Shown here: positions 16,623 to 24,886 of the stretch, piece by piece
Layout: each line of letters opens with the position of its first letter
How positions within the stretch are numbered: the first letter of the stretch is position 1
Origin: Streptomyces puniciscabiei
GTDB lineage: Bacteria > Actinomycetota > Actinomycetes > Streptomycetales > Streptomycetaceae
Assembly: GCF_006715785.1 (NCBI RefSeq)
Contig: NZ_VFNX01000002.1
Span: 248,001 to 312,000 of the forward strand
DNA: 64,000 nt
Reading direction: 5' to 3'
Notes under the pieces: model-generated
What the model saw: only the letters and a program-made list of their open reading frames with translations
The model's database searches: none
Told to the model about the DNA's origin: nothing
Program-made: the position numbers and the translations under genes

Positions 16623-17585
16623 TCAGCCCAACGGGTCCACCAGGGCGGTGACATAGGCATCCAACCGCTCCTCGACGGCCCGCGCCGTCAGCTCTGTCCT
16701 CCCTGCCTCCCGCCACGCCTGCGCCACCGCCCGCACCTCTTCCGAGCACGCCAGTGCGTCCCGCACCGGCCAGTACAGCCGCTCGCTCGCGGCCGCGGCC
16801 AGCACCCCGCCGGCCTCCTCGTACGCCTCGGTGAAGTGCTGACCCCACGCCGGGCCGTGCAGCAGCGCGAGATGGGTGGAGCAGTGCGCCACATCGAGAT
16901 CCGCCGGGCCCCAGGAGGTGGCTGCCCAGTCGATGACGCCGGTGATCCGCGCAGCCGCTGACCCCGAGGGTGGCACGGCGAACAGCACATTGCCGGGTTG
17001 GAAGTCCCGGTGGAGGAAGCGCCCTTCACAGGGCGGCGCGGGCCGGCGGATCACGTCGATCGCCGCGGCCCATGTCGCCGCGTCGGCGCCCTTCGGCACC
17101 ACGACGGTGTCGGCGGTCGTCAACGCCACATACTCCGGGGGCCTCTCGGCGGGTCGCAACGCGTGGATCGCCACGAGCTGACGGGCCAGCAGAGGGACGC
17201 GCGTCTCCAATCCCTCATCGCCGAGGACCGCCCGGCCCGCCAGATGTGTCATAAGGAGTGACGGATACTCGCACTGCGCTGCGGTCGGATCAACCGCGAC
17301 CAGTCCAGGAGCCGGCACGTCGGTGGCCGCCAGCACTGTCAGGGCGCCGGCCTCCCTGTTCAGCCAGTCCTGGGCGCGCTGCACGTAAAATGGGTGGACG
17401 TAGGTCCGCAGCACCAGGTCACGGGTGCCTCCGTCCCGCGTGCCGATGGTCAGCCTCCGCATCTCGGCAGTGATGCCGCCGTGCAGCGCCTCGGTTCCGA
17501 GAATCCGTTCGCCCACCTCCAGATGCCGCCGTACCCAAGCCTGTGTCAACGGTCGGATGCCCGCCGCCTCATCGCGGTTGATCAC
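16623..17585 (-). CDS. aminoglycoside-phosphotransferase (APH) fold kinase
   Basis: 320 residues, GTG start at 17585. The kinase-like catalytic loop FLHRDFQPGNVLF is at residues 190-202, with D194 as catalytic base, and the metal-binding GVIDWAATSWGPADLDVAH follows at 217-235. APH-fold enzymes phosphorylate aminoglycosides, choline, homoserine, macrolides or other small hydroxyl compounds. Nothing in the sequence fixes the substrate, and resistance should not be assumed. Its neighbours are convergent or separated by a terminator, so it appears to be transcribed alone. Confidence 0.85.
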   Translation of the reverse strand: MINRDEAAGIRPLTQAWVRRHLEVGERILGTEALHGGITAEMRRLTIGTRDGGTRDLVLRTYVHPFYVQRAQDWLNREAGALTVLAATDVPAPGLVAVDPTAAQCEYPSLLMTHLAGRAVLGDEGLETRVPLLARQLVAIHALRPAERPPEYVALTTADTVVVPKGADAATWAAAIDVIRRPAPPCEGRFLHRDFQPGNVLFAVPPSGSAAARITGVIDWAATSWGPADLDVAHCSTHLALLHGPAWGQHFTEAYEEAGGVLAAAASERLYWPVRDALACSEEVRAVAQAWREAGRTELTARAVEERLDAYVTALVDPLG

Positions 17586-17658
17586 CGTGCCACCTCATCA
17601 TCCGGACGGCAGCACGGGCAAAGGTTCAGGTGGTGGCTCTCGCCAAGAGGCGCCGAGC

Positions 17659-17700
17659 GCCTGACGGCCCGGTCGCCGCATCGCGACCAGGCCGTCAGGC
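17659..17700 (-). terminator. strong hairpin terminator after the PIG-L gene
   Basis: An 11-bp outer stem GCCTGACGGCC / GGCCGTCAGGC encloses a further GGTCGC / GCGACC stem. It lies 41 bases downstream of the PIG-L stop codon on the minus strand. Confidence 0.8.
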
Positions 17701-17740
17701 AGGAGAGTCCCGGCCGGCTCGGCAGGTACAGGACTGATGA

Positions 17741-18574
17741 TCAGCGCAGCCCGGCGAAGAGGTCGTTCTCGGGCACGGCCGCGCCGGTGGTGTCCTGGAC
17801 CCGGACGAAGGTCTCCACGCCCATCAGCTCTGTGAACCTCTCCTTGCCCATCCTCAGGAAGAAGATGTTCTCGCCCTGGCTGGCGTGCGCGGCCAGCGCA
17901 TCGAACTTCTGGCCGCCGAAGTCGGTGGTGTCCACCCAGGTGGTGATCTCCTCGTCCGGGAGTCCGATCTCGGGCATCGCGGCGGCCTCGGCCGGATCCG
18001 GCTCCTCCCAGTCCGCGCCGAACTCGCGCATGGTCTCCGCGAACCGCCGCATCATCGAGCGCGGCGCCGTCGTCCAGTACACCTTCGGGGTCATCTCGGT
18101 CATGGCCAGTGCCGCCATCGTGATGCGATGTGCCTGGATGTGGTCGGGGTGGCCATAGAAACCGTTCTCGTCGTAGGTCACGACGACATCGGGCTGGTAG
18201 TGCCGCAGGAGTGCGGCGAGGCGGGCCGCGCCCTCCTCCACGGGTGTCTGCCAGAAGGCCCCGGGGGCGTCGTTGGCCGGCCAGCCCATCATCCCGGAGT
18301 CGGCGTAGTCCAACATCTCCAGATGGCTGACCTTCAGGACTTCGCAGCTGGCTTTGAGCTCTTGACGCCGCATCGCGGCGACGGCCTCCGGGTCGTGCCC
18401 GGGCTCCCCCGGCTTGACACCCCCCGGTCCGTCACCGCAACCGCCGTCGGTACATGTGACGAGCACCGTGCGAATGCCTTCCGCCGCATAGCGCGCGAGG
18501 ACACCTCCCGTTCCAGTGGCCTCGTCGTCGGGGTGGGCGTGCACCGCCATCAGCGTCAAGGGCCGGTCATTCAT
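17741..18574 (-). CDS. PIG-L/LmbE family N-deacetylase
   Basis: 277 residues. The ATG at 18574 has a GGAGGA ribosome-binding site eight bases upstream. The family's metal-binding motif AHPDDE is at residues 13-18, and GFYGHPDHIQAHRIT supplies further histidine ligands. Overall layout resembles mycothiol S-conjugate amidase and related GlcNAc-type deacetylases of actinobacteria (a zinc hydrolase removing an acyl group from a glucosamine nitrogen). The opening after the motif (TGTGGVLARYAAEGIRTVLV, CTDGGCGDGPGG) differs from canonical Mca, so I call family only. Cytoplasmic, apparently monocistronic. Confidence 0.88.
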   Translation of the reverse strand: MNDRPLTLMAVHAHPDDEATGTGGVLARYAAEGIRTVLVTCTDGGCGDGPGGVKPGEPGHDPEAVAAMRRQELKASCEVLKVSHLEMLDYADSGMMGWPANDAPGAFWQTPVEEGAARLAALLRHYQPDVVVTYDENGFYGHPDHIQAHRITMAALAMTEMTPKVYWTTAPRSMMRRFAETMREFGADWEEPDPAEAAAMPEIGLPDEEITTWVDTTDFGGQKFDALAAHASQGENIFFLRMGKERFTELMGVETFVRVQDTTGAAVPENDLFAGLR

Positions 18575-18891
18575 GAAACTGTCCTCCGGTCGAAAGTGCT
18601 GGCTCTGGTCTGCGGTGCCCGGGCGGACGGCCGCCCGCACCATCGGGGTGACCGCACGCAGGGCAGACAACACAAGGGCGCAGGAACGCGTCGAGGCGGA
18701 TGACCTGTTGATCTCTGCTTCCCGCCTGCGCGGTGCCGGGCCCTCGGCCAGTCCAACAGTTCCGACCGGACCGCCTGTTCCCGCCCGGCGGGGGCGAAAG
18801 CCGCCCTCGGGGTGGCTCTGAGCGCCTCCGGGGCCGCCCGCACCCGCCTGAGTCGACTGGACGCCGGTGCGCCACCCGCCCACCGAGAGGA
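18575..18891. other. no recognisable gene
   Basis: 317 bases upstream of the PIG-L gene. It must hold that gene's promoter. I see no credible coding region or palindrome. Confidence 0.3.
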
Positions 18892-19497
18892 TCAATCCTG
18901 GCCTGCCGTGGACGGGCAGTCGTTCCACAGGGCGGCTAGGCGGGCCGGGATCTGGGCGATGGCTGCACACCCCCGAGGACCGGCGGGGAAACTGTCGCCG
19001 GCCACGTAGCGCCAACCGGCGCCGGGGCGATCGACGAAGTACTTCATCGCAGCTCCGTCATCCTGCAGGGCGACCTGCTCCGCCTCCGTGCTGCCAGCGG
19101 TGAGGTGGAAGCGGGTTCCCGCGTAGAGCACTCCGCCACAACTGCCGTAATAGAACGTGCCCTTCACCGGGGCGATGTGGGTGAGGGGCGGTTGAGTCTG
19201 TCTGCGATAGGCCATCGTGACGCTCGCCTTGACCATGGGCGACGCCGGCAGCGACCGGCAGCCGCCGGTCTTGGCCGAGGAGCCGCCGGTCTTGGCCGAG
19301 GAGCCGGCGGCAGTGTGCCCGGCCGAGGTACCCGCCGTCGTGGATGTTACGGCCGATGAGGAAGGCGTTCGCGTAGCGTTCGCAGTGCCGCTGTTCGCTG
19401 TGGCGCTGTTCTGCGTGCAGCTCGTGAGGAGGACCACTGCGGCAGCGGCCGTCCCCAGAGCGGCGCCGCGGTACAGGGAACGGTTTCGGCGTGTCAT
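18892..19497 (-). CDS. small secreted lipoprotein
   Basis: 201 residues from the ATG at 19497 (GAGG about 12 bases upstream). N-terminus MTRRNRSLYRGAALGTAAAA runs into a lipobox LLTSC, so it is lipidated and anchored outside the membrane. A Ser/Thr/Ala-rich linker follows, containing two copies of SSAKTGG. The C-terminal globular part (about 100 residues, from CRSLPASPMVKASVTMAYRR) has four cysteines and GTFYYGSCGGVLYAGTRFHL. I do not recognise a named family or function. Confidence 0.75.
   Translation of the reverse strand: MTRRNRSLYRGAALGTAAAAVVLLTSCTQNSATANSGTANATRTPSSSAVTSTTAGTSAGHTAAGSSAKTGGSSAKTGGCRSLPASPMVKASVTMAYRRQTQPPLTHIAPVKGTFYYGSCGGVLYAGTRFHLTAGSTEAEQVALQDDGAAMKYFVDRPGAGWRYVAGDSFPAGPRGCAAIAQIPARLAALWNDCPSTAGQD
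19261..19302. repeat. two-copy 21-bp tandem repeat inside the lipoprotein gene
   Basis: The unit GCCGCCGGTCTTGGCCGAGG plus A occurs twice in a row and encodes the duplicated SSAKTGG linker segment. In-frame expansion or contraction would only change linker length. Confidence 0.85.
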
Positions 19498-19704
19498 TTC
19501 GAAGGAACCTCTCTTGATACGTCCAGACAGCCCCGAGATGCCGTAACTCCGACGTGATCTCCAGGCCTTGGGCATCAAGACGCTGCTCCATGCACCGCGG
19601 TTTCAGCGCGTCTACGTCAGTTCACCGGTGATCCGGTCACCGCAGGCGGCCCGTGTAGCACGTACCCGGCCCGGCCTCGCAGGGATCGACGGCTGCCGCG
19701 GCTC

Positions 19705-20580
19705 TCAGGCCAGAACAGCAGGCCTGAGCACCTCTTCGCACCACTGGCGGAAACCGGTGGGACAGGGCTGCGCGGAGTGGTGCTCGGCGTCGTACGCGCC
19801 GTCGATCTGGGCCGCTGCCATGTCGACCAGGCCCTGTGCCCAGGCCTCGCTGGCCCCACGGCTCAGAGCCGTCTCCTTGTATGCGTCGAGAGGGACCCGT
19901 TGGTACCGGACCGGCCGCTCCAGCACCTCGGAGATGATCTGGGCCATGTCATCCGGGGAGATACGGTCGGGGCTGACGAGCGGGACGCCGCCCTGCCCGC
20001 TCCAGGAGTCGTCGAGCAGCAGCCGCGCGGCCGTCGCGGCGATGTCGCGGGTGGCGATCGTCGCGAGGACCCGGTCCGCCACGGACGGGAGGAAGAACGT
20101 GCCCTGGTTCCTGATCGCCTCGACCTGCCAGAGCAGGTTCTCCATGAAGGCGGCCGCCCGCAGCGCGCGGAAACTCACCCCCGTGGACCTGATGAGATCG
20201 TCCTTGGCCAGGGAGGCCGACAGGTGTCCGGCGTTCTTCTCGATCCCGGTGCCCAGGGTCGATACCGCGACGACGCGCTTGACGCTGTGACGGGTGATCG
20301 CCTCGCACGCGGGACGGGTCCAGTCCAGGTAGTGGCCTTCGACGCTGTCCGCCCGGGAGTCCGGCGGCACGAGCCAGAACACGCTGTCCGCGCCGGCGAA
20401 CGCCTCCATGACGACATCGAGGTCACCGTGCGAGCCGGGGACGACGTCGACCCGCTCGCGCGTGTGGGCGGGAAGCCGGGAAGGGTCACGGGCTATCACA
20501 CGGACCGGCTGCTCGCCGTCGAGCAGGGCGTCGAGGACCTGTCGGCCGATCTGGCCGGTGGGAGTGGTGATGACAATCAT
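19705..20580 (-). CDS. NmrA-like NAD(P)-binding protein / putative oxidoreductase
   Basis: 291 residues, ATG at 20580. The N-terminal Rossmann motif MIVITTPTGQIGRQVL has the TPTGQIG variant of GxxGxxG, followed by VRVIARDPSRLP. The rest fits atypical short-chain dehydrogenases of the NmrA/azoreductase type (FRALRAAAFMENLLWQVEAI, then FLPSVADRVLATIATRDIAA). These bind NAD(P) and act as quinone or azo reductases or as redox sensors. It is divergent from a LysR gene across 93 bases, which probably controls it. Ribosome-binding site is weak. Confidence 0.85.
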   Translation of the reverse strand: MIVITTPTGQIGRQVLDALLDGEQPVRVIARDPSRLPAHTRERVDVVPGSHGDLDVVMEAFAGADSVFWLVPPDSRADSVEGHYLDWTRPACEAITRHSVKRVVAVSTLGTGIEKNAGHLSASLAKDDLIRSTGVSFRALRAAAFMENLLWQVEAIRNQGTFFLPSVADRVLATIATRDIAATAARLLLDDSWSGQGGVPLVSPDRISPDDMAQIISEVLERPVRYQRVPLDAYKETALSRGASEAWAQGLVDMAAAQIDGAYDAEHHSAQPCPTGFRQWCEEVLRPAVLA

Positions 20581-20673
20581 GGAAGAAGCATCCGATGTGG
20601 TCCGGCAGGACGGAAGGATCCCAGGGATACCGCTTGTTACCCTCAGGGACATACCAAACGGAGGTGTCAGGCC

Positions 20674-21522
20674 GTGGAGTCCCGCCCGCTGCGCTATTTT
20701 GTCGCCGTCGCCGAAGAACTCAACTTCGCCCGTGCGGCAGAACGTCTCGGCATCTCCGCCCCGCCCCTGTCGCGCGCCATCCGCAAACTCGAAGCCGAGC
20801 TGGGCGTCACCCTCTTCGAACGGACCACGCACAGCGTCACGCTGACCCCGCCCGGCACCGTGCTGCTCGCGGAGGCGCGGACCGCGCTGGACGCCCTGCA
20901 GGCGGCCGGGCGCCGGGCACAACGCGCGGCCGAGCCGAAGCTGGTCCTCGCCGTGAAGGCCGATGGTGACGGGGGCCTTCTGGAGTCCATCCTCGCCCGG
21001 TACGCCGCCGAACCCGCGGCCGAGCCGGTCACGGTCCGCCTCTCCGGCTGGCGCGACCAGCCCAGCCTGCTACGGCGGGGCGAAGCCGACGCGGCCCTGA
21101 TCTACGAACCGTTCGACCGCACCGGCCTCGACACGGAGCCGGTGACTGCCGAACGCCGCCTGGCCGCTCTCCCGGCCGACCACCCGCTGGCCGCCAGGGA
21201 CCGCATCGCCGTCGCCGACCTCGGCCTCCCGCACACCGAGCACGACGCTCAGGGATGCCTGGCCCGCCACCTCGACACGATCGTCGACCGGTACGCGATC
21301 CAGGACCTCGCCCAACTGCTCAAACTCGTCGAACTCGGAGACGTCGTCACCCTGCTCCCGGAATCCGTGTGTGCCCGATACCCCCGCCCGGGCATCGCGT
21401 ACCGCGAGGTCCCGGACGCACCCCCGGCCACCCTGTCGATCGCCTGGCCCCAACAGTCCCGCTCCAGGGCGACCGCGGCGCTGGTCCGCACAGCGACGTC
21501 GGTGGGCGGAACGCACGGATAG
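20674..21522 (+). CDS. LysR-family transcriptional regulator
   Basis: 282 residues. GTG at 20674 with GGAGG nine bases upstream. The N-terminal winged helix is standard: LRYFVAVAEELNFARAAERL, then GISAPPLSRAIRKLEAELGV, TLFERTTHSVTLTPPGTVLL. The effector domain follows to the C-terminus. Divergent from the NmrA-like gene, the usual arrangement for a LysR activator and its target. The inducer is unknown. Confidence 0.92.
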   Translation: MESRPLRYFVAVAEELNFARAAERLGISAPPLSRAIRKLEAELGVTLFERTTHSVTLTPPGTVLLAEARTALDALQAAGRRAQRAAEPKLVLAVKADGDGGLLESILARYAAEPAAEPVTVRLSGWRDQPSLLRRGEADAALIYEPFDRTGLDTEPVTAERRLAALPADHPLAARDRIAVADLGLPHTEHDAQGCLARHLDTIVDRYAIQDLAQLLKLVELGDVVTLLPESVCARYPRPGIAYREVPDAPPATLSIAWPQQSRSRATAALVRTATSVGGTHG

Positions 21523-21639
21523 TGGGGCCCGACGCCAGGGCTGGTGTCGTTGCCGGGAGCAGAGCGCCGGGCGGTCGCAACCCCGGATACGAGGGCTGCG
21601 AGGGCGTCCGCGTCACAGGCCCAAGCGCCTGTGCGCCGG

Positions 21640-22006
21640 CCGCGGCCACGCCTGCGACAAGTACTTCCGCTACGAACATCGCGCTGATCTGCGTCAGAGG
21701 ACCAGGTGGCCACGTCGAACCCGGCGAACCCGTCCATCAGGCCCTCGCGCACGAACTCGACGAGGAACTCGGCCTGGACCTCACAGCTGCGAATGGTGTT
21801 CCGCACTTGACCTGGATCCAGGACGCCATGATCACCCGGCCCGGTCCCACCCCGCCCCGCAAGCTCCACCTCGTCACAAGGACACGGCCGACAAAGCGCT
21901 GTTCCCACGGGTGCCGCTCGCCGAGCTGGCTACTCCGACCGCGCCGCTCGACGCCGCCCTGGCCCTCCTGCCGAACCTGGACGACGCCAACTACCAGGGG
22001 GTCTGA
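21640..22006 (+). pseudogene. NUDIX hydrolase relic
   Basis: One frame shows a recognisable Nudix box, GGHVEPGEPVHQALAHELDE then ELGLDL, close to the GX5EX7REUXEEXGU consensus but with the first catalytic Arg replaced by His. A second frame carries the natural C-terminus, DTADKALFPRVPLAELATPT to LLPNLDDANYQG and a stop at about 22006. The switch is near 21885. The segment before the box is shortened and out of frame with any start codon. I conclude it is a degraded MutT-like gene. Confidence 0.6.
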
Positions 22007-22191
22007 TGCACCGTGAACCATGACGGAGTCCATCGGGGCGAGAAAGATGCCGAGACCTACAAGTCCCTACACCCGCGCGGCCGGGGGCGGGCCCACTAGG
22101 CTTGGGTGCGCCGACGGCGGTCGCCCGCCGCCGGGGGGCTACGGCACTCGTGCTGCTGCCCCGGACCACCGTACCCAAGGACGGCAACCGA

Positions 22192-22887
22192 GTGTCTTTC
22201 TTCACCATCGGCCACCGCGGTGTCATGGCCGCCGAGCCGGAGAACACCCTGCGCTCCTTCCTGCGGGCCGAACGCGAGGGGCTGGACGGCATCGAGCTGG
22301 ACCTGCACCTGAGCAGGGACGGCGAGCTGGTCGTCATGCACGACGAGACCCTGGACCGCACGACGAACGGCTCCGGTCCGATCGCCGACCAGGAGTTGCG
22401 GCAGCTCAAGAAGCTCGACGCCGGCCTCGGCGAGCCCATCCCCACGTTCGAGGAGGTGCTGGACGCCGTCGGGCCGACGCTCCCGATCCAGGCGGAGATC
22501 AAGGACGTCGCCGCCGCCCGGTCACTGGCCAGGGTGCTCACCGACCGCGGCCTGCTGGACCGGGTCTCGGTGCTGTCGTTCCACGACGCGGCGCTGATCG
22601 AGATCCACAACCTGCTGCCGCAGGCCCGCACCGTGCTGGTGGCAGGCCCCAGCGCGCACCGCGACACCTTCGTCGGCCGCGCTCAGAAGGTCGGTTCCAC
22701 CCTGGTCAGCGTGGAGCTGCGCCAGCTGAACCGGGCCATCGTGGAGAAGTGCGGCGCCGCCGGTATCGATGTGATGGCCTGGACCGTCAACGACGAGCGC
22801 GACCTGACGCTGGCCCGGACGCTCGGCCTGGTGGGCTGCGTGACCGACGAGCCCGGCATGAAGCGGCTGGTCGAGGCCACGGCCTGA
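22192..22887 (+). CDS. glycerophosphodiester phosphodiesterase
   Basis: 231 residues. GTG at 22192, with AAGGA about ten bases upstream. The GDPD TIM-barrel signature is intact: HRG at residues 8-10, EPENTLRSF, then IELDLHLSRDGELVVMHDET and LDRTTNG. A second His (H in VVMHDET) and the Glu/Asp pair supply the metal and acid-base residues. It hydrolyses glycerophosphodiesters to glycerol-3-phosphate and an alcohol. No signal peptide, so cytoplasmic. Convergent with the anchored esterase downstream. Confidence 0.93.
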   Translation: MSFFTIGHRGVMAAEPENTLRSFLRAEREGLDGIELDLHLSRDGELVVMHDETLDRTTNGSGPIADQELRQLKKLDAGLGEPIPTFEEVLDAVGPTLPIQAEIKDVAAARSLARVLTDRGLLDRVSVLSFHDAALIEIHNLLPQARTVLVAGPSAHRDTFVGRAQKVGSTLVSVELRQLNRAIVEKCGAAGIDVMAWTVNDERDLTLARTLGLVGCVTDEPGMKRLVEATA

Positions 22888-22968
22888 CGTCAGGGTATCG
22901 ACGCCCAGAGCGCCCCGGTCGGGTACGTCGTGAGCGCCTGCCAGAGCCTTCACGAGAGACGGCCGGGG

Positions 22969-24030
22969 TCAGTGCGGGGCGGAGAGCCACTGGCTGAGCC
23001 AGGCGAAGGCCGGCGGGTACTCCTCGGACCAGGTGTTGTAGTTGTGGCCGCCGTTCGGCAGGAAGAGCGTGCGCACCGTGACCGGCGAGGAGGCCGCGGC
23101 TGCCTGGAACTGCGTGATGTAGGAGGCCGGGCTGAGACGGTCCTCGCGTGAGGTGGCGAGGAACAGGCTGGCGTGGGACTTCGTGTGCCGCACCAAGTAG
23201 GTCGGGCTGTTTTGGCGGCGCACGGTCGGGTCCGGGAGGACGGACTCGTCGCCGGTCAGCGGGTCGGGGTCGAGAGCGGCGCCTGCGCCGAAGACCTTCG
23301 GGTACTGCAGGGGAAGTTTCGCGGCGCAGAAGCCACCGGTCGAGAAGCCCATGAGACCCCAGCCTCTGGAACCGTGCAGCGTACGGAACTTGTGGCTGAT
23401 CAGGTCCGGGACGTCCGCAGCCATCCAGGTCGCGACCTTGCGGTTGCGCAGATCGGTGCAGTCGGTGTCCACACTGCCAGGGTTGACCACGGGCATCACC
23501 AGGATGAAGGGGTGCGCCTTGTGCTCCCTGAGCAGGTCCGAGAAGGCGCCCGGCATCCCGCCGTGCTCCAGCCACGACTGTGGCGAGCCGGGCACGCCGT
23601 GCAGCAGCAGGATGACCGGGAACCGCTTCTTCTTGTAGGCAGGATCGTTGTACTGCGGCGGCGTCCACACCAGCACCTGCCCGGACAAGGCGGACTTCTG
23701 GCCGTGGAAGTACGTGTCCAGGACACCGCCCTTGGTGCTGTGGTTGAACTTCGCACGTTGCACCGGCGGCCCCGGCATCGCGATCGCGTTGGTGTTGTCC
23801 GTCTTGCCCAGGAGGTCGTCCCAGGACGCGTACAGACCGTAACTGTTGTTGATCCAGGCCGCCACGACACTGATCGCGGTGAGCTGGCACAGGCCGATCA
23901 TCACGGCGTGCACCAGCCAGCGCGCCGGTCTGGGGCCGCGGACCCTGGTCCACAGGGCAATCGTGCTGATCATCGCCACGACCGTCGCGATGACGAGGGC
24001 GACGAAGAACGGCGTTCCGGTGAGGGACAC
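22969..24030 (-). CDS. membrane-anchored esterase D / mycolyltransferase-like hydrolase
   Basis: 353 residues from the GTG at 24030, which has GAGG about eight bases upstream. Two hydrophobic segments (about residues 8-28 and 37-58) precede an extracytoplasmic alpha/beta hydrolase: PVILLLHGVPGSPQSWLEHG, the nucleophile elbow GFSTGG with Ser about residue 230, and a late PNGGHNYNTW bearing the catalytic His. This is the putative-esterase family (PF00756) that includes antigen 85 and FrsA-like enzymes. Streptomycetes lack mycolic acids, so a general esterase or acyltransferase role is more likely. Apparently transcribed alone. Confidence 0.88.
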   Translation of the reverse strand: MSLTGTPFFVALVIATVVAMISTIALWTRVRGPRPARWLVHAVMIGLCQLTAISVVAAWINNSYGLYASWDDLLGKTDNTNAIAMPGPPVQRAKFNHSTKGGVLDTYFHGQKSALSGQVLVWTPPQYNDPAYKKKRFPVILLLHGVPGSPQSWLEHGGMPGAFSDLLREHKAHPFILVMPVVNPGSVDTDCTDLRNRKVATWMAADVPDLISHKFRTLHGSRGWGLMGFSTGGFCAAKLPLQYPKVFGAGAALDPDPLTGDESVLPDPTVRRQNSPTYLVRHTKSHASLFLATSREDRLSPASYITQFQAAAASSPVTVRTLFLPNGGHNYNTWSEEYPPAFAWLSQWLSAPH

Positions 24031-24886
24031 GCGAACCACCTCTCTGGACCTGGGCGAGAGAAAGCAGGCGTTGCCGATCGCACCGACTGCAATGCCCACG
24101 CATGCAGGCTACTTGCACAGGCGCAGCCCATGATGACTGCCTTATGGTCACGCAGGGCCAGGAGCGCCCGCTCGAGCAAGCACCGACGCGCGGCTCCGGG
24201 AGTACGCCGCCACGGTCGCGCCCAGCCGAGCCCAGTCGCTGCGCTGCACAAGGTGAGCGAGGTGGTCGACGACCGCCGGGCGCTGCCCGAGGAGCAGCTG
24301 CGGCAGGGCAGAAGCCGCTGACGAGCTCTGTACGCCGGCGCGATCGCCCACCTGCTGGTCACTGCGGAGGGTCGGCCCCGCGGCGGGATATTCCGTGGCG
24401 TACTCCTTCGCCGGCTTGGCCATGCTGGATCTGGACGGCGCACTGCACGCATACTCGCGCCGGCGCAACGCCAACGCCCGCCGCCCAGGCGTCCTGGCCG
24501 CACAACGCCGCGAACGGGCGCGCATCCGCAGTGAGAACGTCCGCTGGGGCGGCCGTCCCCCCTCTCGCCGCGTGACCAGGCATCTCCCGGTCACGGCATC
24601 GCCTCCACCGCGGATCCGTCCGGGAAGGCCGACGCCGACCGACGCATGTCCGTCCGGCAGCTCGGCTGTGGCCACGCCCCCGATGACGTCCATGAGAGCG
24701 GCGGTCAGCAGGGCCGTGGCCATATGGTCGATCTCACGATTGCAGCCGGCGCCGGCATTGGCGGCCTCGAAGCGGCTTTCGTCGCCGACAAGAGAGTCCC
24801 ACCAACAGCGCGCGGAACTCCCGCAGCGCAGCCGGGGGGAGCGGCTCCGCCAACTCGATCACCCGCTGACGCGCCGGAGCGTGATG
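24031..24886. other. 856-bp stretch without an intact gene, possible relics
   Basis: No frame has a start, ribosome-binding site and recognisable family together. On the minus strand, RQRVIELAEPLPPAALREFR (near 24860) and, in another frame, AGCNREIDHMATALLTAALM (near 24720) look like two halves of one decayed protein. On the plus strand a basic stretch, AYSRRRNANARRPGVLAAQR near 24450, has the feel of a transposase or nuclease tail. None can be named. I read the region as eroded coding DNA. Confidence 0.35.

Noticed and set aside
16623..17585. Aminoglycoside resistance gene
   Set aside because: Only the general APH fold is visible; many members phosphorylate other metabolites, so a resistance call is not supported.
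22883..22894. CCTGACGTCAGG palindrome at the end of the GDPD gene
   Set aside because: A short palindrome overlapping the stop codon; no loop for a hairpin and no regulatory context.
24430..24560. Transposase remnant (basic AYSRRRNANARR segment)
   Set aside because: No inverted repeats, target duplication or catalytic motif; too short to call a mobile element.
24720..24780. FAD-monooxygenase start (IAAGAGIGGLEAA)
   Set aside because: Only about 15 residues match a dinucleotide-binding motif; the surrounding frame is not a monooxygenase and soon becomes low-complexity.
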